Made by a program: the position numbers and the translations under genes. Under the pieces are notes generated by a model. That model did not search any database. It saw nothing but the letters and a program-made list of their open reading frames with translations, and was not told where the DNA came from. A stretch of DNA of 64,000 bases from Marinobacterium alkalitolerans (GTDB lineage Bacteria; Pseudomonadota; Gammaproteobacteria; Pseudomonadales; Balneatricaceae), in the NCBI RefSeq assembly GCF_017776525.1, contig NZ_JACVEW010000009.1:1-64000 (forward strand). Reading direction: 5' to 3'. Below, piece by piece: positions 1 through 8,952 of this stretch (within the stretch, counting starts at the first letter, position 1; every line of letters starts with the position of its first letter).

Positions 1-247
<247 letters not shown>

Positions 248-250
248 GCT

Positions 251-1027
251 TCACTCCTGTCGGCGCCGTTCCAGCAGACTGCGCAACAAACGGGCATAGG
301 CATGTACCCCCCGGCTGCCGGCATCAAGCGACGACGGTACCAGCCCCTTGAGGCTGGCATTTCTGAATTTGGTATCCACCGGCACTACAGCATTGGAAAC
401 ATGGTCCGGGTAATGGTGGTGCAACTCGCGCAGACTGTTCACGGAGGCCTGAGTTCTGCGGTCATAGAAGGTCGGGACAATGGTGTAGGCGAGCTTGTTG
501 CGGCGCGCACGGTTGATCATTTCAATGGTGCGCACCATGCGCTCCAGCCCCTTGAGCGCCAGAAACTCCGTTTGCACCGGTACCAGCAGGTGGTTACAGG
601 CTGCGAGTGCGTTCACCATCAGCACACCCAGCACCGGCGGGCTGTCCATGATGACGTAGTCATAGTCGGCCTGCAGAAGCTTGAGCGCCTTGGCCACTTG
701 CAGCCCCATGCCTTCCTGCGCCACGGCCTTGCGCTCCAGGGTGGCCAGAGCCGTTGAAGCCGGAATCAGGTCGATGCTTTCATGGCTGGTACCCAGAATC
801 AGCTGACGGACGCGGTCAGGCTCGACTTTTACCTGTTCAAACAGGTCATATACGCTGTGCTCAAGCTCATCGGGGTCGTACCGGAAGTAACTGGTCATGG
901 AACCGTGGGGGTCCAGATCGACCAGCAGCACACGGTAACCGACCTCTGCCAGTAGCCCCGCCAGCGTCACAGCGGTGGTGGTTTTACCAACCCCGCCTTT
1001 CTGATTTGAAACTGCCCATACCTGCAT
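251..1027 (-). CDS. parA: ParA/Soj-type ATPase of the chemosensory array (ParC-like)
   Basis: A 258-residue MinD/ParA-superfamily ATPase. The deviant Walker A motif QKGGVGKTTTAV lies at residues 9-20, followed by the LVDLDPHGSMTSY Walker A' region and DYVIMDSPP (Walker B). Homologues in this position (ParC in Vibrio, PA1462-type in Pseudomonas) act with ParP to place chemotaxis arrays at the pole and segregate them at division. It starts 2 bases after motD and runs into parP, so it belongs to the cheYZAB-motCD-parA-parP transcription unit. No ParB partner is present, as expected for an array-positioning rather than a plasmid or chromosome ParA. Confidence 0.88.
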   Translation of the reverse strand: MQVWAVSNQKGGVGKTTTAVTLAGLLAEVGYRVLLVDLDPHGSMTSYFRYDPDELEHSVYDLFEQVKVEPDRVRQLILGTSHESIDLIPASTALATLERKAVAQEGMGLQVAKALKLLQADYDYVIMDSPPVLGVLMVNALAACNHLLVPVQTEFLALKGLERMVRTIEMINRARRNKLAYTIVPTFYDRRTQASVNSLRELHHHYPDHVSNAVVPVDTKFRNASLKGLVPSSLDAGSRGVHAYARLLRSLLERRRQE

Positions 1028-1029
1028 CT

Positions 1030-1956
1030 TTATTGTTCCTGTGCTTGCTCCGGATCCGCCTGACGAAACAGAATTCCCGAATCCGTCTCAACCTGCTCCA
1101 GCGTTGGTGCCGCTTCTTGTTGTTGTGTCTGTTCCCGGTCCTGCTCAATCAGCAACGTATTAACGGCGTCATCACTGATACGGTCGCTGCCGTAGGCCTG
1201 CACGGCACGACGAACACGCTCATCACGTGCAATCACAATGACAATGCGCCGATTGCGCTGCCGCCCCTCCTCGGTCCGGTTGCTGTAGGCCGGCTGGTAC
1301 TGTCCATACCCCACTGCCGCCAGCCGCCAGGGTTCAATCCCGCGTTGCTGCAGCAGGCGAACCACTGCAGCGGCACGAGCGGCCGAGAGCTCCCAGTTTG
1401 AGGGAAACCGCTCCGTACTGATCGGCTGATTATCCGTAAACCCTTCAACATGTACGGGGTTATTCGCATCCTGCACCAGTTCCACGACCTGCTGCAACAG
1501 TGGGTCGGCTTCGATCACCGGAATCGCATCACCACTGGCAAAGAGCAGGCTCGCATTCAGCTCAATGGCAACCCATAAACGGTTGCCTCGCACCAGCACC
1601 TGGCCAGCGTCAATCTGCTGTGCGAAGCGCTCACGGGCCTGGGCTTCCATCTGCGTCAATTGATCCGTTACTTCGGGATCGGGCGGCTCAATGCGCGCGT
1701 CCGGAGTTGCCAATGGGCGCTGACTGCCCTCCAGAACCCCTTCACCCTGCCCGGTCCCTTCCACCAGTGCCGTTCCACCTTCCGCACGGAAAATCTGGGA
1801 GAGCGACTGGGACAGTTGGCGGTATTTTTCTTCGTTGACCGAGGACAGTGCGTACATGACCACGAAAAAGGCAAACAGCAAGGTGACGAAGTCCGCCCAG
1901 GAAATCATCCAGCGGTCGGTCTTCAAATCCGTGTCAGGGCGTCGTCTGCGTGGCAT
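1030..1956 (-). CDS. motD: Flagellar motor stator protein MotD (MotB family)
   Basis: 308 residues. A single N-terminal transmembrane segment (about residues 17-40) carries the MotB-type sequence DRWMISWADFVTLLFAFFVV, with the proton-channel aspartate in SWAD. A linker leads to an OmpA/Pal-like peptidoglycan-binding domain (VEGFTDNQPI ... NWELSAARAAAVVRLL ... RRIVIVI, about 165-245). The tail is Gln/Glu-rich. The ATG lies inside the end of motC (23-base overlap), which fits coupled translation of the two stator partners. In Pseudomonas MotCD is the second stator set, used for swarming and high load. Any MotAB pair must lie outside the window. Confidence 0.93.
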   Translation of the reverse strand: MPRRRRPDTDLKTDRWMISWADFVTLLFAFFVVMYALSSVNEEKYRQLSQSLSQIFRAEGGTALVEGTGQGEGVLEGSQRPLATPDARIEPPDPEVTDQLTQMEAQARERFAQQIDAGQVLVRGNRLWVAIELNASLLFASGDAIPVIEADPLLQQVVELVQDANNPVHVEGFTDNQPISTERFPSNWELSAARAAAVVRLLQQRGIEPWRLAAVGYGQYQPAYSNRTEEGRQRNRRIVIVIARDERVRRAVQAYGSDRISDDAVNTLLIEQDREQTQQQEAAPTLEQVETDSGILFRQADPEQAQEQ

Positions 1957-2695
1957 CGTTCACGTCCAGATAGCCTTGCAACTTCAGCTGTATGCTCTTG
2001 GGCCCCTGGCCCTCGGCAATCAGCAGCAGGCCTTCCAGCATCATTTCACGGTACAGGTTATGCGCATCGATCATTTGACGAAGCTTGGCCGCCAGTGGCA
2101 ACAGCAGCAGGTTCGCAAGGCCAATCCCATAAACGGTCGCCACAAAGGCCGTGGCGATACCGGACCCGAGCCGGGAAGGTTCATCCAGCTGGGCCATCAC
2201 CTGAATCAGGCCCAGCACCGCACCGATAATCCCCATCGTGGGTGCATATCCGCCCATGCTTTCCAGCACACGTGCCGCCTGATGATCACGCTGCTCCTGC
2301 GCGACCAGTTCCACTTCCAGCGTGGTACGCACCGCATCCACGGGCTTGCCATCGGCCAGCAGTTGCAGGCCGTTGCGCACGAAACGATCTTCAACACGGG
2401 CTGCCTCCGGCTCGAGCGCAATGAGGCCCTTTCGACGCGCGGTGATGCACCAGTGGATAAGCGCATCCAGCCCCTGTTCGTGGCGACCCTCTTCAGGCAT
2501 CGAGGAGCGCCGAAGCAGGCCCAGTGTGCGACGCAACAGAGAAGGCGGTGTCTGGACGACGACCGCCCCCAGGGTTCCACCCAGTACGATCAGGGCAGCG
2601 GGCAGGTTAACCAGCTGCATGACGCTGCCACCTTCGAGCTGGTTAGCGCCAACAATGGCCCCAACGCCCAGCAGCAGGCCCAGCAGCACCCACAT
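1934..2695 (-). CDS. motC: Flagellar motor stator protein MotC (MotA family)
   Basis: 253 residues from the ATG at 2695, which overlaps the cheB stop by one base (TGATG). The reading frame is open further upstream into cheB, but that extension does not resemble MotA. The chosen start gives MWVLLGLLLGVGAIVGANQL as the first membrane segment. Two further segments are clear near residues 150-195 (MGIIGAVLGLIQVM, GIATAFVATVYGIGLANLLLL). The conserved MotA cytoplasmic loop lies between. It forms the ion channel with MotD, and the channel pushes on FliG. It is co-transcribed with cheA-cheB, like the Pseudomonas MotCD locus. Confidence 0.93.
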   Translation of the reverse strand: MWVLLGLLLGVGAIVGANQLEGGSVMQLVNLPAALIVLGGTLGAVVVQTPPSLLRRTLGLLRRSSMPEEGRHEQGLDALIHWCITARRKGLIALEPEAARVEDRFVRNGLQLLADGKPVDAVRTTLEVELVAQEQRDHQAARVLESMGGYAPTMGIIGAVLGLIQVMAQLDEPSRLGSGIATAFVATVYGIGLANLLLLPLAAKLRQMIDAHNLYREMMLEGLLLIAEGQGPKSIQLKLQGYLDVNDATQTTP

Positions 2696-3912
2696 CAGCG
2701 CGGGCCTCGGTTCGCCAGCAGAGGGCCAATGTCTTCCAGAGCCAATATGGCATCGGCCAGGCCCGCATTGACGACGGCCTGAGGCATGCCATAAATGGTG
2801 CAGGTTTCCTGATTCTGTGCCCACATGGTCGAGCCTGCCTGCTTCAGCAGGCGCGCACCATCACAGCCGTCAGCGCCCATCCCGGTGAGGATCACGCCCA
2901 GCACCTTGCCTGAATAGGTTTTGGCAGCCGATGCATAGGTCACATCCACACTCGGTTTGTAGGTAAGCCGCTCATCTCCGGCGAGCACTCTGACACGGTC
3001 CGTCTGCTTGGGGTCGATCATCATCTGCAAACCGCCAGGCGCCAGCAGTGCCTGTCCCGGCTTGAGGCGGTCGCCATCTTCGGCTTCCTTGACGCTGATG
3101 TTGCACTGCTGGTTCAGCCGCTCTGCAAACACCTGGGTGAAGGTTTTGGGCATATGCTGAACCAGCAAAATGGGATAGGGAAAGTTTGCCGGCAGGGCCG
3201 TTAACACTTTCTGCAGGGCAGCAGGGCCGCCCGTTGATGCCCCGATCACCACCAGCTTGCAATCCGGGAAACGCACACGGCTGGGTGGCGTGGCCGCCAC
3301 ATCCCCCCGTGCCGCTGGCGGCGGGTCACGGCGCAGTGCCGGGCTGACGGGTCTTGCCGAGGTCCGGGGCGCTTCTTCACGCGTCAAGGGTCGCGCAGGG
3401 CGAGGTTTGGGCGGCGCCTGGCGTGTTTCGGGCTCCGGCTTGAACACCATGGTTGTACCCTTGCGGGTACTGCCCGGGAAAGACCGTTCCAGCGCAGAGG
3501 GGCGCTGATGACGACGGCTGCGGCCGAGCGCAACCAGCCGGTCGATCAGTTGACTGCGCACACTGCTGCCCTTGTCCATCCAGGCCCGAATATCCTTGGG
3601 CAGATAATCGGCAGCCCCTGCCTCGAGGGCCTGCAGCGTGACGCGCGCACCCTCGTGGGTCAGGGACGAAAGCATTAACACATTGGTCGGCGCCTCACGC
3701 ATGATGACCCGGACCGCTTCGATGCCGTTCATCTGCGGCATCTCCACGTCCATTGTCACCACGTCGGGCTTGAGTCGCTTGGCCAGATCAACCGCTTCCT
3801 TGCCATTAACTGCGGTGCCTACCACTTGAAGCCGGGGATCATCCTTGAGCATCTCTTCGATGCGGTGCCGGAAAAACCCCGAGTCATCTACGATCAACAC
3901 ACTTACCGGCAT
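2695..3912 (-). CDS. cheB: Chemotaxis protein-glutamate methylesterase/deamidase CheB
   Basis: 405 residues. The N-terminal receiver domain (about 1-120) has the acidic pair D9-D10 and the phospho-acceptor D55 (VVTMDVEMPQMNG). A long basic Pro/Arg-rich linker (about 130-215) follows, longer than in E. coli CheB (349 aa). The C-terminal methylesterase domain shows the triad: S226 in VIGASTGGPA, H253 in VQHMP and D348 in TGMGADGCDG. It removes receptor methyl groups when phosphorylated by CheA. It lies 28 bases after cheA and overlaps motC by one base. Confidence 0.96.
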   Translation of the reverse strand: MPVSVLIVDDSGFFRHRIEEMLKDDPRLQVVGTAVNGKEAVDLAKRLKPDVVTMDVEMPQMNGIEAVRVIMREAPTNVLMLSSLTHEGARVTLQALEAGAADYLPKDIRAWMDKGSSVRSQLIDRLVALGRSRRHQRPSALERSFPGSTRKGTTMVFKPEPETRQAPPKPRPARPLTREEAPRTSARPVSPALRRDPPPAARGDVAATPPSRVRFPDCKLVVIGASTGGPAALQKVLTALPANFPYPILLVQHMPKTFTQVFAERLNQQCNISVKEAEDGDRLKPGQALLAPGGLQMMIDPKQTDRVRVLAGDERLTYKPSVDVTYASAAKTYSGKVLGVILTGMGADGCDGARLLKQAGSTMWAQNQETCTIYGMPQAVVNAGLADAILALEDIGPLLANRGPR

Positions 3913-3940
3913 AGCGTTTCCTCAGTTACACCCGCCGTTA

Positions 3941-6064
3941 TCAAGTTGATGCGTAGTGTTTCAGCAAATTGGGAATATCAATAATCAGCGCTATACGACC
4001 ATCACCGGTGATAGTGGCACCTGACAAGCCCGGGGTACCATGCAGGATGCTGCCCAGCGGCTTGATGACGACCTCTTCCTGGCCCACCAGCTGGTCGACG
4101 ATAAAGCCGACGCGTGTGGTCCCCACGCTGACGATGACCACGTGGCCCTGATCAGGCAGCTCGGCACCTTCCTGTCCCTTGACCAGCCAGCGTTTGAGGT
4201 GGAACAGCGGCAGGGCCTGGTCGCGAACAATGATCACCTGCTGGCCATCAACGATATTGGTCTTGGTCAGATCAAGGTTGAAGATCTCGTTCACGTTGAC
4301 CAGCGGCAGGGCAAACGCCTGACCTTCAAGGACCACCATCAGTGTTGGCATGATGGCCAGTGTCAGCGGTACCTGAATCGCAATGCGGGTACCCTGGCCC
4401 AGAATGGAATCGATGCTCAGGGTACCGTTCAGCTGGGTGATCTTGGTCTTGACCACATCCATGCCAACGCCACGGCCGGACACATCCGAAATCTCGGTTT
4501 TGGTGGAGAAGCCGGCTTGGAAGATCAGGTTGAAACATTCCTGATCGGTCAGACGGCGCGCCGCCTCGACATCCATCATGCCGCGCTTGACCGCCAGGTT
4601 GCGCAATTTCTCCGGATCCATCCCGGCACCATCATCCTGAATAATCAACAGGATATGGTCACCTTCCTGTTCCGCAGACAGGAGAACATGGCCTTCACGG
4701 GGCTTGCCGCTACTGGCACGCACATCCGGATCTTCGATGCCGTGGTCAACCGCGTTGCGCACAAGGTGAATCAACGGATCAGCCAGTGCTTCAACCAGGT
4801 TCTTGTCCAGATCGGTCTCTTCCCCGCGCAGTTCAAGACGAACTTCCTTCTTCAGGCTGCGAGAGAGGTCACGAATCAGGCGCGGGAAGCGGCCGAATAC
4901 TTTCTTGACCGGCTGCATGCGGGTCTTCATGACCGAGGTCTGCAGGTCCGCTGTCACCATATCCAGCGTACCCAGTGCCTTGGCCATCTCCTCGTCTTCA
5001 CGAGTATTGCCCAGCCGGACCAGTCGGTTACGTACCAGTACCAGCTCACCGACCATGTTCATGATCTTGTCGAGCAGTCGAGTGTCAACGCGAACGTTGC
5101 TCTCCGCAGCAGGCTTGCCGGGCTTGGCCGCCTTGCTGGTGGGGTCCTTGGACTTTTCAGGTTCCGCCGTGACCGGCGCCACGGCAGCAGCAACGGTAGC
5201 GGCCGGATCAGGCGCACTGGTAGCCGCTTCAGGCGCCGCAGGAGCAGGCGCAGGTGCTGCCGGCTCGGAAGCCGCGCCAGAGGCGGGTTGTTCATCATGC
5301 GGCAGATGCGCAAAAGCCCCCTGACCTGACGACTGAAGCTCATCCAGCAGCGCTTCAAACTCGTCATCGGTAATCAGGTCGTCGCCTCCGGATGCACTGG
5401 CAGCGCCAGTATCAGCCGCACCATCCTGAACACCCGGTCCCTTGCCGGGGCCATGCAGCTCATCCAGCAGGTTTTCGAATTCGTCTTCCGTAATCAGGTC
5501 GCTGCTTTCATCACCGCCTTCGGCGTGACTGCCCGCCAGGTCGCCCAACAGCATCTCAAATTCGTCATTCGGCGTATTGGGGTTGCTGCTGGCGGGGGCT
5601 TCAGCAGCCGGCTCTGCCGGTGCCTGCGGCTTTGCTGCGGGAGCAGGCTGAGGCGCAACCGGCACGGCCGCCTGTTTGCCTTCGGCAAAATCCTTCAGCG
5701 CCTGAAGCAGTTCTGGGGAAGCATGCTCGGGCTCTTCACCGGATCGCACGTTCTCAAACATGGCGTTGACGGCATCCAGTGCCTGCAGCACCACATCCAT
5801 CAGGTCAGAATTGACCGACAGTTCGCCGTTACGCAGCAGGTCAAACAGGTTCTCTGCCTTGTGGCAGCATTCGACCATCGCTTCCAGCTGAAGGAACCCC
5901 GCTCCACCCTTGACGGTGTGGAAGCCACGGAAAATGGCGTTCAGCAGATCCTTGTCTTCGGGACGCTGCTCAAGGTCTACCAACTGTTCCGAAAGCTGTT
6001 CAAGAATCTCGCCCGCTTCAACGAGAAAATCTTCCAGAATTTCCTGATCGACATCCAAACTCAT
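3941..6064 (-). CDS. cheA: Chemotaxis histidine kinase CheA
   Basis: 707 residues. The HPt domain (about 1-110) carries the phosphorylated H49 in FHTVKGGAGFLQL. Residues 130-330 are a low-complexity Ala/Pro/Glu-rich linker holding three copies of an acidic motif (DEFExLL, at about 167, 194 and 234) in place of an obvious E. coli-like P2 domain. Next come the dimerisation helices (LDKIMNMVGELVLVRNRL), the HATPase domain (HLVRNAVDHGIEDP, DDGAGMDPEKL, SGRGVGMDVVKTKI) and the C-terminal CheW-like domain. It phosphorylates CheY and CheB in response to receptors. The long linker matches the polar-array type of CheA that ParP binds in Vibrio; that role is inferred here. Confidence 0.97.
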   Translation of the reverse strand: MSLDVDQEILEDFLVEAGEILEQLSEQLVDLEQRPEDKDLLNAIFRGFHTVKGGAGFLQLEAMVECCHKAENLFDLLRNGELSVNSDLMDVVLQALDAVNAMFENVRSGEEPEHASPELLQALKDFAEGKQAAVPVAPQPAPAAKPQAPAEPAAEAPASSNPNTPNDEFEMLLGDLAGSHAEGGDESSDLITEDEFENLLDELHGPGKGPGVQDGAADTGAASASGGDDLITDDEFEALLDELQSSGQGAFAHLPHDEQPASGAASEPAAPAPAPAAPEAATSAPDPAATVAAAVAPVTAEPEKSKDPTSKAAKPGKPAAESNVRVDTRLLDKIMNMVGELVLVRNRLVRLGNTREDEEMAKALGTLDMVTADLQTSVMKTRMQPVKKVFGRFPRLIRDLSRSLKKEVRLELRGEETDLDKNLVEALADPLIHLVRNAVDHGIEDPDVRASSGKPREGHVLLSAEQEGDHILLIIQDDGAGMDPEKLRNLAVKRGMMDVEAARRLTDQECFNLIFQAGFSTKTEISDVSGRGVGMDVVKTKITQLNGTLSIDSILGQGTRIAIQVPLTLAIMPTLMVVLEGQAFALPLVNVNEIFNLDLTKTNIVDGQQVIIVRDQALPLFHLKRWLVKGQEGAELPDQGHVVIVSVGTTRVGFIVDQLVGQEEVVIKPLGSILHGTPGLSGATITGDGRIALIIDIPNLLKHYAST

Positions 6065-6076
6065 ACGGAGCTCCTA

Positions 6077-6919
6077 TCAAAATCCCAGGCTGGAAAGCAG
6101 GTCATCCACATCATCCTGGTCACACACCGTGTCCCCTTTGCCCGCCGGAAGTTGAGGGCCTTCCGCTCGGATAGGATCCTGTTTCTCTTGTTTCTTTTCA
6201 CGCTCGCTGTCATCCGACTTGGCGCTGGCACCGCCGTTTTCCGGCATCCCTTCGCCTTCGAGGCTGCTCAGGCGCTCGACCTTGGCAGCCATATCCATCA
6301 GATTCACGAGCTGGCCTTCAACCTGCGTCACCAGCGTGATAACACGTCGGATCAACTGCCCGGTTATGTCCTGAACCCCCTGGGAGACGAGGATATCGGT
6401 CAAGGTCGTACGCAGTTCTTCAATGGTTTTTTCAGACTCGTTTTTAAGCGTGCAGGTGCGGTCGTAAACCCCATCAAGCGCCTTGAACTCACCTTCCAGC
6501 TGCCCAACCAGCAGCAGCAGTTCCTTGAACCTTTCACTCTGCTGATCCAGCTTGTCGACCAGGCTCAAGGAGCGGTCTACGCGGTCCATGGTTTCGTGCG
6601 CGCTTTGCTCGGTCAGTTCAATGACGTAGTTGAGACGGTCAGACGCATCGCCCATGGCTGATTGCACATCAGCATCTTCAGCGGAAATCTGACCACCCAC
6701 ATCACTGGAGAAGGTTTTGATCGCTTCATGCAGGCCGCGCGTCAGATGCCCTACTTCATTGTAGAAAACCTGATGGCGAGCAAACTGCAGCTCATTGATC
6801 AGCCCCATGGCTTCCGGCAGGTTACCGGCTTCCAACTCGGACACCAGTGCACGAGCTCTGTCCTGCAGGAACTCGTCGAAGCCATTGAAGTCCACTTTGC
6901 TGGCCGTTTGTGCTGCCAT
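6077..6919 (-). CDS. cheZ: CheY-P phosphatase CheZ
   Basis: 280 residues and mostly helical. The family signature QDITGQLIRRVITLV, which carries the catalytic Gln region, lies near residue 180. The C-terminal helix DQDDVDDLLSSLGF is the CheY-binding tail. The acidic/basic low-complexity stretch between them is the flexible linker. It dephosphorylates CheY-P to end the motor signal. It sits between cheY and cheA, the usual Pseudomonas/Vibrio order, 12 bases upstream of cheA. Confidence 0.95.
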   Translation of the reverse strand: MAAQTASKVDFNGFDEFLQDRARALVSELEAGNLPEAMGLINELQFARHQVFYNEVGHLTRGLHEAIKTFSSDVGGQISAEDADVQSAMGDASDRLNYVIELTEQSAHETMDRVDRSLSLVDKLDQQSERFKELLLLVGQLEGEFKALDGVYDRTCTLKNESEKTIEELRTTLTDILVSQGVQDITGQLIRRVITLVTQVEGQLVNLMDMAAKVERLSSLEGEGMPENGGASAKSDDSEREKKQEKQDPIRAEGPQLPAGKGDTVCDQDDVDDLLSSLGF

Positions 6920-6941
6920 CTAAACTCCCCGCTAACGCCCG

Positions 6942-7328
6942 TTAGCCGTCAATACGTTCAAAGATCTTGTCGATCTTTTCTTTCAGCACCGCAGCGGTGA
7001 AAGGCTTGACGACATATCCGTTTACACCGGCCTGTGCAGCCGCAATGATCTGCTCACGCTTGGCCTCAGCCGTCACCATCAACACCGGGATCTGTGCCAG
7101 GGAAGGATCAGCGCGCACATGCTTGAGCAGGTCGATGCCGGTCATGCCTGGCATATTCCAGTCGGTGATCAGAAATTCGATATGTCCCTGCTGCAGAATG
7201 GGCAGTGCCGTTTTGCCGTCATCTGCTTCTTCGACATTGGTAAAACCAAGGTCACGCAGCAGGTTCTTGATGATTCGTCGCATCGTCGAGAAATCATCTA
7301 CAACAAGAATTTTGATGTCTTTCTTCAA
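6942..7328 (-). CDS. cheY: Chemotaxis response regulator CheY
   Basis: 128 residues forming a single receiver domain. The acidic pocket is D11-D12, the phospho-acceptor D56 ([10 protein letters not shown]), with T86 and K108 (VVKPF) as the switch residues. The start is TTG at 7328, preceded at good spacing by GGGAG; no ATG lies between it and the first conserved residues. CheY-P binds FliM (EIDALL peptide) and FliN to change rotation. cheY heads cheY-cheZ-cheA-cheB after a 66-base gap from fliA, in which I see no sigma-54 or sigma-28 motif. Confidence 0.97.
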   Translation of the reverse strand: MKKDIKILVVDDFSTMRRIIKNLLRDLGFTNVEEADDGKTALPILQQGHIEFLITDWNMPGMTGIDLLKHVRADPSLAQIPVLMVTAEAKREQIIAAAQAGVNGYVVKPFTAAVLKEKIDKIFERIDG

Positions 7329-7394
7329 GACACTTCTCCCAGTTCAAAAAACATCTTCCAGCGTTGTCTGTTCATGACAGACGCATCCTGGTAC

Positions 7395-8105
7395 TCAACG
7401 CCAGTCCTTCAGCCTTCCTCTCAGTCTCAGTGCCGCCTGGCTGTGAATCTGACTGACACGTGATTCACTGACACCCAGCACCTGACCAATCTCTTTCAGG
7501 TTCAGTTCTTCGTCGTAGTACAAAGACAGCACAAGGCGTTCCCGCTCAGGCAAGCGCCCGATGGCATCCGCCAGCGCCTGCCGAAAGCCACTGTCTTCAT
7601 GGTCTGCACCCGGGTCCGGCTCAGACGCCTGGAACTGCTCACCGGGTGAGTCTTCATTCGACTCTGTCAGCTGATCATAGCTGAACAGCCGACTGTCTAC
7701 CGAATCCTGCAATAAACCGTGGTATTCCGCGATACTTACACCCAGTTCGGCAGCCACTTCAGCATCGGACGCATCACGTCCGGTACGGTGCTCGATCTGA
7801 TGAATCGCATCACTGACCCGTCGCGCATTTCGGTGTACCGAACGAGGGGTCCAATCGCCGCGGCGCACCTCGTCAATGATGGCACCACGAATCCGTATTC
7901 CGGCAAAGGTTTCAAAACTGGCACCTTTGCTCGCATCATAGCGCCGAGCAGCTTCGAGCAACCCGATCATGCCGGCCTGCAGCAGATCATCCAGTACAAC
8001 GTTGGCCGGCAGCCGCGCCATCAAGTGGTGCGCAATGCGTTTGACCAGCGGCGTATACTCCTGGATCAGCTCTTGACCCGATTTAAACTCCAGTTCGTTG
8101 TACAT
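7395..8105 (-). CDS. fliA: Flagellar sigma factor FliA (sigma-28)
   Basis: 236 residues. Region 2 (LVKRIAHHLMARLPANVVLDDLLQ, GIRIRGAIIDEVR), region 3 and region 4 (LPERERLVLSLYYDEELNLKEIGQVLGVSESRVSQIHSQA) are all present. It directs late genes; the window contains GCCGATA-type promoters at fliC and flgK. No flgM (anti-sigma) gene is in the window. It follows fleN by 11 bases in the flhA-flhF-fleN-fliA order, so it is probably driven at least partly from the sigma-54 promoter upstream of flhA. Confidence 0.97.
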   Translation of the reverse strand: MYNELEFKSGQELIQEYTPLVKRIAHHLMARLPANVVLDDLLQAGMIGLLEAARRYDASKGASFETFAGIRIRGAIIDEVRRGDWTPRSVHRNARRVSDAIHQIEHRTGRDASDAEVAAELGVSIAEYHGLLQDSVDSRLFSYDQLTESNEDSPGEQFQASEPDPGADHEDSGFRQALADAIGRLPERERLVLSLYYDEELNLKEIGQVLGVSESRVSQIHSQAALRLRGRLKDWR

Positions 8106-8116
8106 ACACGCTGCTT

Positions 8117-8941
8117 TTAAGGTGCTCTGGTTCCCTGCACAAGGCGCTCGACAAAAAACTCAAGATGCCCGCGGGGACTGTTATTGACCGGCCAGGCATC
8201 CACCTTGTTTGCCAACTGCCGGTATGCAAGTGCCGCCTTGTCCCGTGGATAGGCCTTGAGAACCGCCTGCTGCTTCTGTACAGCCTTGCGTACCGACTCA
8301 TCATAAGGGATTGAGCCAAGGTATTGAAGCGTCACATCCAGGAACCTGTCGGTAACCGTCAACAGTTTATTGAACATACTACGACCTTCCGATTCCGTTC
8401 GGACCATATTCGCCAGCACACGAAAGCGCGTCATCTGGTAATCCCGGTTCAGCAGCTTGATCAGTGCATACGCATCGGTAATGGATGTGGGCTCGTCACA
8501 CACGACCACCAGCACCTCCTGTGCCGCCCGCACAAAGCTGACCACGGAGTCCGAGATACCCGCAGCGGTATCAATCACCAGCACATCCAGCTCATCCGCA
8601 ATATCATTGAAGGCATGGATCAGTTCGGCGTGCTCATGCGCGCTCAGTGCCGTCATCTCCTGTGTCCCTGACGCGGCAGGCACAATCCAGAAATTGTCGC
8701 CGGCACTGACCATCACGTCCTTGAGGGTCGCATCGCCAGACAGGACATCGGCGATGTTCTGCCGTGCCCGTAGCCCCAGCATGACATCCACGTTGGCCAG
8801 GCCAAGGTCGGCATCCATCAGCACAACCCGCTGGTTCATCTCGCTCAGGGCTGCCGCCAGATTAACCGACACGTTGGTTTTGCCAACGCCGCCCTTGCCG
8901 CCTGTGACTGCAATAACCTTTACCGGGTGGGTCTGCTTCAT
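8117..8941 (-). CDS. fleN: Flagellar number regulator FleN (FlhG), MinD-family ATPase
   Basis: 274 residues. The deviant Walker A is GGKGGVGKT (residues 14-22) with MDADLGLANVDVMLGL following and DVLVIDTAAGISD as Walker B. FleN/FlhG antagonises FleQ and FlhF so that only one polar flagellum is made. The C-terminal part lacks a long amphipathic MinD-like tail. It lies between flhF and fliA with 11-base gaps on both sides, so the three are one operon. Confidence 0.96.
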   Translation of the reverse strand: MKQTHPVKVIAVTGGKGGVGKTNVSVNLAAALSEMNQRVVLMDADLGLANVDVMLGLRARQNIADVLSGDATLKDVMVSAGDNFWIVPAASGTQEMTALSAHEHAELIHAFNDIADELDVLVIDTAAGISDSVVSFVRAAQEVLVVVCDEPTSITDAYALIKLLNRDYQMTRFRVLANMVRTESEGRSMFNKLLTVTDRFLDVTLQYLGSIPYDESVRKAVQKQQAVLKAYPRDKAALAYRQLANKVDAWPVNNSPRGHLEFFVERLVQGTRAP

Positions 8942-8952
8942 CCAATGACTCC

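Noticed and set aside
2696-2824. Upstream extension of motC
   Set aside because: The extra 43 residues come from inside cheB and do not resemble MotA; the ATG overlapping the cheB stop gives the normal MotA start.
7366-7382. Hairpin GTCTGT-TCATG-ACAGAC between fliA and cheY
   Set aside because: Short stem without a T run on either strand; not enough to call a terminator or operator.
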